Source of the DNA: Clostridium sp. 26_22
GTDB taxonomy: Bacteria > Bacillota > Clostridia > TANB77 > CAG-508
NCBI GenBank assembly: GCA_001916005.1
Contig: MNRP01000043.1
Location: 1 to 40,576 of the forward strand
Reading direction: 5' to 3'
DNA: 40,576 bases
Shown here: positions 32,272 through 40,576 of the stretch, one piece after another
How the letters are laid out: every line of letters begins with the position of its first letter
How positions within the stretch are numbered: the first letter of the stretch is position 1
The notes under the pieces: model-generated
The model's database searches: none
The model's input: the letters and a program-made list of their open reading frames with translations, nothing else
Told to the model about the DNA's origin: nothing
Program-made: the position numbers and the translations under genes

Positions 32272-35220
32272 CTATCTTTTTATTTCTTCCATAACATATG
32301 CTTCAATGATGTCTCCTTCTTTGATGTCATTGTAGCTTTCTATTTGAATACCACATTCAAATCCTTTTGATACTTCTTTTGCATCATCTTTAAATCTTTT
32401 TAATGTTGCTAATTTTCCTTCGTGAATAACAACATTTTCTCTTATTATTCTAACTCCGGCATTTCTTTCTACTTTTCCTGTTAATACATATGCTCCAGCT
32501 ATTGTTCCTACATTTGAAATCTTGAATGTTTGTCTTACTTCTGCTGTTCCTATTACTTTTTCTTCGTATTTAGGGTCTAACATTCCTTTCATTGCAGCTT
32601 CAACTTCTTCTATTGCTTGATAAATTACTGAATATTGTTTTATTTCTACCTCTTCTTTGTCTGCCATGTCTTTTGCTGTTTGATTTGGTCTAACATTGAA
32701 TGCTATTATTATTGCATTTGATACTTTTGCTAGTGTAACATCTGATTCGTTTACTGCTCCTGCTGCTGCATGTATAACTTTTACTCTTACCTCTTCATTT
32801 TGTAGTTTTTCCATTGATTGTTTTATTGCTTCTACAGATCCTTGTACATCTGCTTTTACTATTAAGTTTAGAGTTTTCAAGTTTCCTTCTTCCATTTGGC
32901 TGAATAGGTTGTCTAATGTTACTTTTGTTCCATTATTGATTGAATGTTCTCTAGCTTCACGTTTTCTCTTTTCTATTAAGTGTTTTGCTGTTTTTTCATC
33001 TTTTACTTCATAGAAAATATCTCCCGCTTCTGGTACTTCTGTTAGTCCCATTATTTCTACTGGTGTTGATGGTCCAGCTGATTTTACTCTTTTTCCATTT
33101 TCGTTAGCCATTGCTCTTATTCTACCAATTGATGAACCAACTATTATTGTATCTCCAACATCTAGTGTTCCTCTTTGTACAAGCATTGTTGCAATAGCAC
33201 CTTTTGATTTATCTAGTCTTGCTTCTATAACAACACCTTTTGATTGTTTATGAGGATTTGCTTTTAATTCTAATACATCTGCTTCTAATAATACCATTTC
33301 TAATAATTGGTCTATGTTTGTATTGTTTTTAGCAGATATTGGAACACATATTGTGTCTCCTCCCCATTCTTCTGGTACTAATTCGTATTTCATTAATTCT
33401 TGTTTTACTTTATCAACATTTGCATCTGGTAAGTCTATTTTGTTTATTGCTACAATTATTGGTATTCCAGCTGATTTAGCATGGTTTATAGCTTCTACTG
33501 TTTGTGGCATTATTCCATCATTTGCTGCTACTACTAATATTGCTATATCTGTAATTTGTGCACCTCTAGCTCTCATTGCTGTAAATGCTTCGTGTCCTGG
33601 TGTGTCTAAGAATGTTATTTCTCTATCATTTACTTTTACTTTATATGCACCTATTGCTTGTGTAATTCCACCTGCTTCTCCACCTATTACATTTGTTTTT
33701 CTTATTGTGTCTAATAGTGATGTTTTACCATGGTCTACGTGTCCCATAACAACAACAACTGGTGGTCTTACTTCTAAGTCTTCTTCTTTATCTTCAGAAT
33801 CATCAAATAAAATATCTTCATCTGTTACTGTTTCTTTCTTTTTAGCTGTTATTCCAAATTCTCCAGCAACTAAGAAAGCTGTATCAAAATCTAAATCTTG
33901 ATTTATTGTAGCCATTATTCCATAACCTAATAATTTTTTGATTACTTCTGCTGTTGTTTTTTTCATTTCAGCAGCTAAGTCTTTTACTGTTATTGTTTCT
34001 GGAATTTCTATTTCTGTTAATTCAAATATTTTTTGTTTGTTTCTTTCTTCATTTTTTACTGGTTTCTTTTTGCCTTTTCTTCCTCTTTGAGTTGTTAAAT
34101 CATAATAGTCTAACATTCCTCCATCTTGTTCTTCGAACATATTTGATAATTTACTTGTTTGTTTTAATGATTTTAATTTTCCTTCATCAAAACTTGAATT
34201 TTGATTTTTTCTATTTTTTGATTTTTTGTTTGTTTTGTTTTCATCAAATTTATTATTATTTTTTTGTTTGTCTATATTTTTATTGTATTCTCTAACAATT
34301 TCTTTTTCAGCTGTTTCAACAGACATAATGTTTTTGATATTTTTTTCAATACCTTTTTCATCTAATGGTCTTCTATTATTAAATCTATTTCCACCATTTC
34401 CGTTAACATTTCCATTGTTTTCATAATTATTTCTGTTATTATTTTTTCTAAAATTATTGTTTCCATTATTATTAGAACTATTATAATTTTTGTAATTGTT
34501 ATTGTTGTTATTTCTTCCAAAATTATTTCTATTTTCGTTATTATAATTATTTTGTTGTCTACCAGAATTGTTAAAATTATTTTGTCTATTTCCATTATTA
34601 CGATTATTGTAATTATTGTTTCTTTCATTTCTATCATTTCTGTCAAATCTATTATTTTCTGGTCTATTATCTTTTCTATTATTTCTTTCTCTATTTTCTG
34701 TTTTTTGTTCAATTACTGTATTTTTTGTTTCTGCTTCTTTTTGCATTTTTTGATTATTTTCCTCTTGTTCTGCCTTTTCGACTTTTTCAACTTTCTCTAT
34801 TTTTTCTGCTTTTGGTTCTTCTTTTTTTATTCCAAATAATTCACTAACTGTTTTTGGTTTATTGGGTTTGTTTCTGTATACAATATTGTAATTATTATTT
34901 TGTTTTCTTTCCACAAATCCTACACCATTGTTAGTTTTTTCTTCTTTTTTTACTTCTTGCTTTTTATTCTCTTCTTCTATAATAACTTCTCTTCTTATTA
35001 TAACAGGTGATTTTTCTTCTTTTTTTGTTGTTTTTGTAGAGTTTTTTGTTTTTTCATTTGAATTATTTGTTAATTGAGCCTCTATTTTTTTTGCTTCTTC
35101 CTCTTCTACACCGCTCATATGACTTTTTACATCGATATTTAATTTTTGCGCCATTTCTAATACTTCTTTACTGGTTAAGTTTAGTTTTTTTGCTATTTCA
35201 TATATTTTAATCTTACCCAA
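32272..35220 (-). CDS. infB: Translation initiation factor IF-2
   Basis: GTPase delivering initiator tRNA to the 30S subunit. I start at the TTG at 35220, which follows GGGGGTGAT by 4 nt and overlaps the ylxQ end by 8 bp (coupled translation); an earlier ATG lacks a site. The 982-aa protein has an IF2-N domain (KIYEIAKKLNLTSKEVLEMAQKL), a charged linker, an Asn/Arg-rich segment (about 176-285), a second IF2-N module (ITVKDLAAEMKKTTAEVIKKLLGYGIMATINQDLDFDTA), then the G domain (GHVDHGKTSLLD, DTPGHEAFTAMRARGA, NKID) and domains II to IV. Length and core are normal; the Asn content of the linker is unusual. Confidence 0.96.
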   Translation of the reverse strand: MGKIKIYEIAKKLNLTSKEVLEMAQKLNIDVKSHMSGVEEEEAKKIEAQLTNNSNEKTKNSTKTTKKEEKSPVIIRREVIIEEENKKQEVKKEEKTNNGVGFVERKQNNNYNIVYRNKPNKPKTVSELFGIKKEEPKAEKIEKVEKVEKAEQEENNQKMQKEAETKNTVIEQKTENRERNNRKDNRPENNRFDRNDRNERNNNYNNRNNGNRQNNFNNSGRQQNNYNNENRNNFGRNNNNNNYKNYNSSNNNGNNNFRKNNNRNNYENNGNVNGNGGNRFNNRRPLDEKGIEKNIKNIMSVETAEKEIVREYNKNIDKQKNNNKFDENKTNKKSKNRKNQNSSFDEGKLKSLKQTSKLSNMFEEQDGGMLDYYDLTTQRGRKGKKKPVKNEERNKQKIFELTEIEIPETITVKDLAAEMKKTTAEVIKKLLGYGIMATINQDLDFDTAFLVAGEFGITAKKKETVTDEDILFDDSEDKEEDLEVRPPVVVVMGHVDHGKTSLLDTIRKTNVIGGEAGGITQAIGAYKVKVNDREITFLDTPGHEAFTAMRARGAQITDIAILVVAANDGIMPQTVEAINHAKSAGIPIIVAINKIDLPDANVDKVKQELMKYELVPEEWGGDTICVPISAKNNTNIDQLLEMVLLEADVLELKANPHKQSKGVVIEARLDKSKGAIATMLVQRGTLDVGDTIIVGSSIGRIRAMANENGKRVKSAGPSTPVEIMGLTEVPEAGDIFYEVKDEKTAKHLIEKRKREAREHSINNGTKVTLDNLFSQMEEGNLKTLNLIVKADVQGSVEAIKQSMEKLQNEEVRVKVIHAAAGAVNESDVTLAKVSNAIIIAFNVRPNQTAKDMADKEEVEIKQYSVIYQAIEEVEAAMKGMLDPKYEEKVIGTAEVRQTFKISNVGTIAGAYVLTGKVERNAGVRIIRENVVIHEGKLATLKRFKDDAKEVSKGFECGIQIESYNDIKEGDIIEAYVMEEIKR

Positions 35221-35533
35221 TAATATCACCCCCATTATATTTTTTTTGAATTGATTTTGCAAAATTTCTATCTTTTATTCCTAATATTGCTTTGTTTGAT
35301 TTTCCTATTGTTTTGCTTAGTTGTTCAATATTGCTATCTATTATTAATTCGATATTATAATTTTCACTAATTTCTTTAAATTTTTTTTGTGTTCTTTCTG
35401 AAGCATCTTGTGCAATTATTAATAAATGTATTTTTCCTTTTTTACAGTCTTCTTCAACACTATCTGCTCCAAAGCTTATTTTTCCAGCTTTCATAGCTAG
35501 GCCTATTAATCCTAATATATTATTATTTATCAA
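35213..35533 (-). CDS. ylxQ: YlxQ, L7Ae-family RNA-binding protein
   Basis: 106-aa L7Ae/L30e/Gadd45-fold protein, kink-turn RNA binder of the nusA-infB operon. Signatures: LGLIGLAMKAGKISFGADSVEEDCKKGKIHLLIIAQDASERTQKKF and KSNKAILGIKDRNFAKSI. It overlaps ylxR by 11 bp and infB by 8 bp, indicating tight coupling. The start is the ATG at 35533. Confidence 0.92.
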   Translation of the reverse strand: MINNNILGLIGLAMKAGKISFGADSVEEDCKKGKIHLLIIAQDASERTQKKFKEISENYNIELIIDSNIEQLSKTIGKSNKAILGIKDRNFAKSIQKKYNGGDIIG

Positions 35534-35783
35534 TAATTACACCTCTTAAACTATCATAAATTTCTTGTGATATACTCATTTCAAATATTCTTTCAAGTCT
35601 TTTGCTTTTTATTAATTTTTCTAAACATTTTTCGTCATCACAGATATATGCTCCGCGTCCTTCTTTTTTTCCAGTTCTATCTATTGATATTTCTCCATTT
35701 TGATTTTTTACAATTCTAATTAGTAAATTTTTGTCTTTTTTTTCATTACATCCCATACAAGTTCTTTGTGGTTGTTTTTTCAT
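35523..35783 (-). CDS. ylxR: YlxR/RnpM-family RNA-binding protein
   Basis: 86-aa member of the DUF448/YlxR family, reported in Bacillus as a modulator of RNase P. It has the motif RTCMGCNEKKDKNLLIRIV, the Gly-rich GRGAYICDDEKCLEKLIK stretch and a C-terminal helix. It lies between nusA and ylxQ in the standard order, 56 bp after nusA. The site is AAAGGTGT. Confidence 0.92.
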   Translation of the reverse strand: MKKQPQRTCMGCNEKKDKNLLIRIVKNQNGEISIDRTGKKEGRGAYICDDEKCLEKLIKSKRLERIFEMSISQEIYDSLRGVIIDK

Positions 35784-35839
35784 TTAACATACACCTTTCT
35801 TTCTAATTTATGTTTAGAATTAAATATTTATCACGAATA

Positions 35840-36934
35840 TTATTCATTTACATCTTCTTCATTTTTACCGTTTTGTTCTAAAAATTCTCTGTATTGTGAT
35901 TCTGATTTTATATCAATTTTCCAATTTGTAAGTTTTGCTGCAAGTCTTGCATTTTGTCCTGATTTTCCAATTGCTAATGATAATTGGTCATCTGGTACTA
36001 TTACTTCTGCAAATTTTTCGTTTTCTTTTATATCAACTGCTAATATTTGTGCTGGTAATAATGCTGCTGCTATAAATACACTTGGGTCCTCATCCCATTC
36101 AATTACATCTATTTTTTCTCCATGTAATTCGTTTATTACATTTTGAATTCTTACTCCTTTTGAACCTACACATGAACCAACTGGATCTATGTTAGGGTCT
36201 TGTGAATATACTGCAACTTTACTTCTGTAACCTGGGTCACGTGATACTGCTTTTATTTCTATTAGTCCTTCATAGATTTCTGGTATTTCAAATTCTAATA
36301 ATTTTCTAACAAAGTCTGGATGACTTCTAGATACCATTACTTGTGGTGCCCCTTTTAGTCCTCTTTCAACATCTACTATATATGCTTTTATTTTATCATT
36401 TACTCTATATGTTTCTGTTGGCATTTTTTCTTTTGCTAGCATTATTCCTTCTAATTTTCCTAAATCCATTATTACAATATTTTTGTCTGCTTTTTGAATT
36501 ATACCTGAAACTATTTCTCCTTTTCTTTGGCTATATTCGTCAAATACTATGTCTCTTTCAACTTCTCTTAATTTTTGAACTATTACTTGTTTTGCTGTTT
36601 GTGCTGCTATTCTACCAAAGTCTTTTGGTACTATTTCTACTTCTACTGAGTCTCCTATTTTTAAGTCTTTGTTTATTTTGTGTGCATCTTCTAAACTGAT
36701 TTCTAATGCATCATCATTTGCTCTTTCCATTACTTCTTTTATTGAATAAATGTGTGTTGCTCCTGTATTATGGTCTATGTCTACTTTTACATTTTCTAAT
36801 GCATCAAAATTTCTTTTATATGCTGTAACTAATGCTGTTTCTATTGATTCTAATACGTATTCTTTTTTTATACCTTTTTCCTTTTCTAGTTCTTCTAACG
36901 CTAATATTAATTCTTTGTTATCAATAGCTTTCAT
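35840..36934 (-). CDS. nusA: Transcription factor NusA
   Basis: Binds RNA polymerase and modulates pausing, termination and antitermination. The start is the ATG at 36934 following GAGGAGG; a longer reading has no comparable site. The 364-aa protein has the N-terminal polymerase-binding domain, an S1 domain (GEIVSGIIQKADKNIVIMDLGKLEGIM), and KH1/KH2 (RSHPDFVRKLLEFEIPEI, AVYSQDPNIDPVGSCVGSKG, VIVPDDQLSLAIGKSGQNARLAAKLTGW-like ending). There is no C-terminal AR repeat, as usual in Bacillota. Confidence 0.96.
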   Translation of the reverse strand: MKAIDNKELILALEELEKEKGIKKEYVLESIETALVTAYKRNFDALENVKVDIDHNTGATHIYSIKEVMERANDDALEISLEDAHKINKDLKIGDSVEVEIVPKDFGRIAAQTAKQVIVQKLREVERDIVFDEYSQRKGEIVSGIIQKADKNIVIMDLGKLEGIMLAKEKMPTETYRVNDKIKAYIVDVERGLKGAPQVMVSRSHPDFVRKLLEFEIPEIYEGLIEIKAVSRDPGYRSKVAVYSQDPNIDPVGSCVGSKGVRIQNVINELHGEKIDVIEWDEDPSVFIAAALLPAQILAVDIKENEKFAEVIVPDDQLSLAIGKSGQNARLAAKLTNWKIDIKSESQYREFLEQNGKNEEDVNE

Positions 36935-36982
36935 TTTTATTCCTCCTCTTTGATTTTTAATCATTTTATTTTTTTGGTTTTA

Positions 36983-37444
36983 TTAATCCCAATTATAAAC
37001 TGTTTTTATTTGTGATATATTTTTTCTTTCTATTTTGAATTCTTGATTTTCTTCTTTTATTTTTATATATTTTTCATCAAAATCTTCTAATGTTCCTTTA
37101 TATTCTTTTTTTCCATTTTCATCTTTTTTAAATAATTTTACACTTATTTCTGTTCCAATATTTTTTTCTAAGTGTTTTTCTTTTCTTAATACTTTTTCTA
37201 TTCCTGGTGAAGAGACTTCTAAGAAATATTGTTCTTTTATGTAGTTTTCTTCATCTAGTATGTCTGTAATGGCATCATTTACTTTTTCGCAATCGTTTAA
37301 ATCTATTCCTTTTTCAGAATCTATAAAAATTCTTAGGAAATAGTTTTTTCCTTCTTTTGCATATTCAACATCATATAGCTCATATCCTATTTTTTCTATG
37401 ATAGGTTCTATTAGTTTTTCTACTCTTTCTTCTATATTTGCCAC
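36983..37444 (-). CDS. rimP: Ribosome maturation factor RimP
   Basis: 153-aa 30S assembly factor, first gene of the operon. N-terminal alpha/beta domain (GYELYDVEYAKEGKNYFLRIFIDSEKGIDLNDCEKVNDAI, then YFLEVSSPGIEKVLRKEKHL) and C-terminal SH3-like barrel (YKGTLEDFDEKYIKIKEENQEFKIERKNISQIKTVYNWD). The start is GTG at 37444, placed by AAAGGAGG (37451-37458). A leader of about 70 nt containing a hairpin precedes it. Confidence 0.95.
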   Translation of the reverse strand: MANIEERVEKLIEPIIEKIGYELYDVEYAKEGKNYFLRIFIDSEKGIDLNDCEKVNDAITDILDEENYIKEQYFLEVSSPGIEKVLRKEKHLEKNIGTEISVKLFKKDENGKKEYKGTLEDFDEKYIKIKEENQEFKIERKNISQIKTVYNWD

Positions 37445-37471
37445 TTTTTACCTCCTTTATTTCCAAAAGTT

Positions 37472-37496
37472 AAGAGTGGGATTTGTTCCCACTCTT
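37472..37496 (-). promoter_or_regulatory. Hairpin in the rimP-nusA leader
   Basis: Minus-strand AAGAGTGGGA-ACAAA-TCCCACTCTT, extendable to 13 bp with a 2-nt bulge, followed by AACTTTT and then the rimP ribosome-binding site. It lies between the operon promoter and rimP, and also downstream of the glycosyltransferase gene, so it could be an attenuator, a stabilising leader hairpin or that gene's terminator. Confidence 0.6.
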
Positions 37497-37521
37497 TTAA
37501 CGTCTCGTATGTTATATTAAT

Positions 37522-37550
37522 ATTATACCCAATTTCTGGTAAAAATGCAA
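37522..37550 (-). promoter_or_regulatory. Promoter of the rimP-nusA-infB-truB operon
   Basis: Minus-strand TTGCAT (37545-37550), 17-bp spacer, TATAAT (37522-37527). Predicted start about 37515, roughly 70 nt before the rimP GTG. Confidence 0.8.
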
Positions 37551-37576
37551 GCTTTTTCAAATATTTTTTACACTTT

Positions 37577-38839
37577 TTACACTATTTTTTCCTCTTCTTG
37601 ATTTTCTTCATTCATGTCTGTAATTTTAATACTTCTTTTATGCTCGATTTTTTCCCAACTTGTTTCTCTTTTAAATAAACATTTAAAGTTTATTGCAATC
37701 CATGAACCCATGAATAATGGATATGTAAAAAATCCTTTAATCATTGGTTTTATTGGTTTTCCATCTAAATACATAACAAATGCTGCTGTTAATGATGGTA
37801 ATACAAAGGTTGGAACTAAGTATTTTAATATGTTAATAAATAATTCCATTTGTGTCATTCCATCTCCAAAGTATATTAGAACATTTGAAAGTAGTAAAAC
37901 AATTGTTAATATGAACATTGGTATACTTCCTATTATATATAAGAAACCATCAAAGTTAAGCATTGTTTTTCTGTCTTTTGCTGCTTCTGCTAATTTGTTT
38001 GTATATTCTTTCATACATTGCATATGTCCAACTGTCCATCTGCTTCTTTGTGACCAACTTTGTTTAAATCCTGTTGGTTGTTCATCATATACTATTGCGT
38101 CTGTTGCCCAACCAAGTTTTTTACCTTTTATTATTCTTTGTAATGAAAATTCAATATCTTCTGTTAATGTTACTGTTTTCCATCCACCCATTTCTTTTAT
38201 AATATCAAATTTCACCATAAATCCTGTTCCATTTAGCATTGGAGATAGTCCTAAATTATATCTTGCTAAATGATAAAATCTATGCATTGTCCAATAGAAT
38301 AATGCATAACCTGATGTTATCCAGTTATCTGTTGGATTTTTTATGTCTCTATAACCTTGAACTACATCTTCTCCTTGGCAAAGATGTTTGTTCATGTTTT
38401 TAATGAAATCTTTATCAACAATATTGTCGGCATCAAATATAAATAATGCATCATAGTCTGCATTTTCTTCTATTTTTTGTTGTAAAAACCAGTCTAGTGC
38501 ATAACCTTTTGTTTTTTTGGTTTCATCAAATCTTTCATATACTATTGCTCCTGCATCTCTTGCAATTCTTGCTGTGTTATCTGTGCAGTTATCTGCAATT
38601 ACGTATATATCATATAATTCTTTATTGTATGTTTGATTTTTTAAACTTTCTATTAAGTTTCCAACTACTGCTTCTTCATTGTGTGCTGGTATTATTGCCA
38701 TAAATTTGTGGTCTTTTTTTACTTTTAATGGTTTTTCTTTTAGTTTTACTAGTGAGCATAAGCTTATTCCTATTTGATATAACCAAAATATTGTTATTAC
38801 CCAGACTAATGCTTCTCTTAGTATATACATATATTCCAT
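37577..38839 (-). CDS. Processive family-2 glycosyltransferase, membrane
   Basis: 420 aa. One N-terminal membrane segment (about 8-28), a GT2 catalytic domain (about 45-280) and three or four C-terminal membrane segments (about 300-400). Catalytic motifs are IPAHNEEAVVGNLIESL, VIADNCTDNTA, the metal motif DADN, LTED, and QRSRW, the QxxRW signature of processive synthases such as those making poly-GlcNAc, hyaluronan or cellulose. The product cannot be told. The C-terminal tail is charged and Glu-rich. No partner deacetylase or export gene is adjacent. It has its own promoter and the site GAGAGG. Confidence 0.88.
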   Translation of the reverse strand: MEYMYILREALVWVITIFWLYQIGISLCSLVKLKEKPLKVKKDHKFMAIIPAHNEEAVVGNLIESLKNQTYNKELYDIYVIADNCTDNTARIARDAGAIVYERFDETKKTKGYALDWFLQQKIEENADYDALFIFDADNIVDKDFIKNMNKHLCQGEDVVQGYRDIKNPTDNWITSGYALFYWTMHRFYHLARYNLGLSPMLNGTGFMVKFDIIKEMGGWKTVTLTEDIEFSLQRIIKGKKLGWATDAIVYDEQPTGFKQSWSQRSRWTVGHMQCMKEYTNKLAEAAKDRKTMLNFDGFLYIIGSIPMFILTIVLLLSNVLIYFGDGMTQMELFINILKYLVPTFVLPSLTAAFVMYLDGKPIKPMIKGFFTYPLFMGSWIAINFKCLFKRETSWEKIEHKRSIKITDMNEENQEEEKIV

Positions 38840-38893
38840 TTTTTTACCTCTCTTTTATTTCTTTTTTTATATGTTTATTATTGTTCTTTTTCT

Positions 38894-38922
38894 ATTATAC
38901 TCTTATTGTTAAAATTATGCAA
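38894..38922 (-). promoter_or_regulatory. Promoter of the glycosyltransferase gene
   Basis: Minus-strand TTGCAT (38917-38922), 17-bp spacer, TATAAT (38894-38899), about 55 bp before the ATG. Same -35 as the rimP promoter. Confidence 0.8.
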
Positions 38923-39017
38923 CTTTTTAGCGAAATTTTTTGTTTTGATTATTATTTTTTCACCTTTCTTATCTATTTTTAATATACTAAAATAAAATTA
39001 ATATTGGAGGTTAGATT

Positions 39018-40007
39018 ATGCAAAATAGATACAAAATAGCTATTGTCGGCTGTAGTGGTGTTGTTGGTCGAACTGTTTTAAAAGTATTGGAAGAGAAAAA
39101 TTTTAGAAATTGTACATATACATTATTTGCATCTAAAAAATCAGCTGGAAATAAAATCGAATTTTTAGGTCAAAATTATATTGTTCAAGAATTAAAAGAT
39201 AATTCATTTGATTCAAAGTTTGATTTTGCAATTTTTTGTGCAGGTGGTGAAGTTTCTAAGAAATTTGCTCCAATTGCTTCATCTACGGGATGTATTGTTA
39301 TTGACAATAGTAGTGTATTTAGAATGAATGAAAATGTTCCTTTAGTTGTTCCAGAAGTTAATCCTGAAAAAATCAAAGAAAATAATGGAATTATTGCGAA
39401 TCCAAATTGTTCTACAATTCAAGCTGTTGTAGCCTTAAAGCCATTAGATGATAAGTATCATATTAAAAGAATTGTTTACTCTACTTACCAAGCTGTTTCT
39501 GGTGCTGGAAAATCTGGTATTGAAGATTTAGAAAATGGTATTTCTGGAATTGCTCCTAAAAAGTTTCCATATCCTATTGTTAATAATTGTTTGCCACATA
39601 TTGATGTTTTTATGCCTGATGGTTATACAAAAGAGGAATATAAAATGATTAATGAGACTAGAAAAATTTTAAATAAACCTAATTTGCCAATTACTGCAAC
39701 TTGTGTTAGAGTTCCTGTTAAGAATTGCCATAGTGAAAGTATTAATGTTGAGTTTGAGAAAGAAATCGATGTTTATGATATTAAAATTTTATTGCAAAAT
39801 TCTCCTGGAATTATTTTAGTAGATGATATAGAAAATAATTATTACCCTATTGCAACTAAGGCTGATGGTACTGATGAAGTTTATGTTGGTAGAATTAGAA
39901 GAGATTTTAGTGTTAATAATGGTATTAATTTGTGGGTGGTTTCTGATAACCTTAGAAAGGGTGCAGCTTCTAATGCTGTTCAAATTTTGGAAAGGTTGAT
40001 CTTGTAA
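39018..40007 (+). CDS. asd: Aspartate-semialdehyde dehydrogenase
   Basis: Reduces aspartyl-phosphate to aspartate semialdehyde, the branch point to lysine/diaminopimelate, threonine and methionine, so it also feeds peptidoglycan. The 329-aa protein has the NADP loop IVGCSGVVGRTVLKVL, the active-site Cys131 in NPNCSTIQAV, the QAVSGAGKSG segment and the catalytic His in VPVKNCHSESINVEF. The ATG follows TTGGAGG. It stands alone; lysC and the dap genes are not in the window. No convincing -35/-10 pair was seen upstream. Confidence 0.95.
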   Translation: MQNRYKIAIVGCSGVVGRTVLKVLEEKNFRNCTYTLFASKKSAGNKIEFLGQNYIVQELKDNSFDSKFDFAIFCAGGEVSKKFAPIASSTGCIVIDNSSVFRMNENVPLVVPEVNPEKIKENNGIIANPNCSTIQAVVALKPLDDKYHIKRIVYSTYQAVSGAGKSGIEDLENGISGIAPKKFPYPIVNNCLPHIDVFMPDGYTKEEYKMINETRKILNKPNLPITATCVRVPVKNCHSESINVEFEKEIDVYDIKILLQNSPGIILVDDIENNYYPIATKADGTDEVYVGRIRRDFSVNNGINLWVVSDNLRKGAASNAVQILERLIL

Positions 40008-40020
40008 TTTTGTGAATCTA

Positions 40021-40052
40021 AATAAAGCTATGCTGGATTGCATAGTTTTATT
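40021..40052. terminator. Bidirectional terminator between asd and the nuclease gene
   Basis: A 13-bp stem with one G-U pair (40021-40033 with 40040-40052), CTATGC/GCATAG core, 6-nt loop, A run on one side and T-rich on the other. Confidence 0.8.
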
Positions 40053-40062
40053 GTATTTTATA

Positions 40063-40576
40063 TTATTTTAATTTTTTTATTTCTTCTTTTGATAGTTCTG
40101 TAAATTTTTCTATCATTTCTATTGGTACTTTTTCTTTTAGCATTTTTTTTGCTATTTCTATAGATTTTTCTTTTTTTCCTTTTCTAGTGGCATGATTAAT
40201 AGCACTTACTCTGTCCATTTCCCATTTTTCTCTTAATTCTGCAAGTCTTCTCGTTTCTGCTTCTCCTGTTAAATAATTCATTTCTATTCTTGCTTTCTTT
40301 AATTTTTCATTCTTCTCTTCTGCCACTTTAACCATCTCCCTATCATAATCATCTATGAATGCCAACCATTGATTTATCTTTTCATTCATATCCGGATTTT
40401 GTTTTCTAAATTTTGGTAGCTCTATAAAATACCATTTTATTCCTGTTAATACTTCGTATTCTCTATGTTTTTCTAACACTATTGCTGTTTCTGATATGTA
40501 ATCTTCTACATCTAAGAAATTATACCCTAATATATTTATCATTATTACTTGTTTTATATCATCATAGTCTGTTCCT
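40063..40576 (-). CDS. Rpn/PD-(D/E)XK nuclease-family transposase, partial
   Basis: C-terminal portion of an Rpn-type recombination-promoting nuclease (PD-(D/E)XK transposase family). The frame is open to the right edge (GTDYDDIKQVI precedes the first Met), so the true start and the catalytic N-terminal core lie outside the window. Visible signatures: MINILGYNFLD, the WYFIELPKF segment, and a charged helical tail with SAINHATRKGKKEKSIEIAKKMLKEKVP and a final TELSKEEIKKLK. Such genes occur in multiple copies in clostridial genomes and behave as accessory, possibly mobile, elements. Confidence 0.85.
   Translation of the reverse strand, partial: GTDYDDIKQVIMINILGYNFLDVEDYISETAIVLEKHREYEVLTGIKWYFIELPKFRKQNPDMNEKINQWLAFIDDYDREMVKVAEEKNEKLKKARIEMNYLTGEAETRRLAELREKWEMDRVSAINHATRKGKKEKSIEIAKKMLKEKVPIEMIEKFTELSKEEIKKLK

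Noticed and set aside
34362..34712. A 116-aa Ile/Lys/Glu-rich reading in another minus-strand frame of infB
   Set aside because: It is the out-of-frame reading of the AAT-rich IF-2 linker, with no ribosome-binding site; IF-2 explains the region.
38940..39010. Promoter of asd built from TTGATT and TATACT
   Set aside because: The spacing is over 30 bp and no other -35 sits at 16-18 bp from a good -10, so no promoter is reported.

Overview
The window is a gene-dense, strongly AT-rich stretch of a low-GC Bacillota chromosome, most likely an uncultured or gut-type member of the Clostridia. The evidence is strong GGAGG-type ribosome-binding sites, TTGNNN-17-TATAAT promoters, ATG/TTG/GTG starts, mostly TAA/TAG stops with occasional TGA (standard code), a spore-cortex-lytic SleB-type hydrolase, RadA/DisA, YlmH, YvcK, and the rimP-nusA-ylxR-ylxQ-infB-rbfA-nrnA-truB gene order. 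No rRNA, tRNA, CRISPR array, prophage or complete insertion sequence was recognised. Most genes are housekeeping.

Layout. 1-124: non-coding, with a small GC-rich hairpin. 125-6342 (minus): membrane-anchored cyclophilin, disA, radA, an unrecognised 108-aa protein, mtaB, mreB. Two neighbouring genes here are broken: disA has one in-frame TAA and radA one extra base. 6479-8097 (plus): tsaE-tsaB-rimI, divergent from mreB. 8174-10839 (minus): dxs-ylmH. 11016-12377 (plus): a lone surface VWA protein with an LPKAG tail. 12404-13950 (minus): a pilin-like protein and sleB, in intergenic DNA rich in hairpins. 14041-14237: a long MITE-like inverted repeat. 14266-20378 (minus): pilin-like gene, murB, yvcK, glycogen debranching enzyme and holA, probably one transcription unit. 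20517-21939 (plus): an NfeD/SPFH (YbbJ/QmcA-type) pair. 22014-22168: a promoter, two tiny ORFs and a hairpin, antisense to the end of argS. 22131-28993 (minus): argS, galE, cysS and a class A PBP. 29095-29940 (minus): an unrecognised 281-aa protein. 29994-37444 (minus): the translation/transcription-factor operon from rimP to truB. 37577-38839 (minus): a processive GT2 glycosyltransferase. 39018-40007 (plus): asd. 40063-40576 (minus): the C-terminal part of an Rpn/PD-(D/E)XK nuclease-transposase running off the right edge.

Functionally the window combines t6A37/ms2t6A37 tRNA modification (tsaE, tsaB, mtaB), ribosome and initiation factors (rimP, nusA, ylxR, ylxQ, infB, rbfA, truB, ylmH), the cell envelope (mreB, murB, yvcK, PBP1A, GT2, SleB), carbohydrate metabolism (debranching enzyme, galE), isoprenoid synthesis (dxs), amino-acid synthesis (asd) and two aminoacyl-tRNA synthetases.

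The signals most worth a second look are the paired lesions in radA and disA, the roughly 200-bp inverted repeat at 14041-14237, the possible small-RNA/micropeptide unit at 22014-22168, two genes whose ribosome-binding sites lie inside terminator-like hairpins, a three-copy palindromic intergenic repeat family, and two pilin-like proteins sharing an atypical leader. I found no clear new multi-gene defence or metabolic system.
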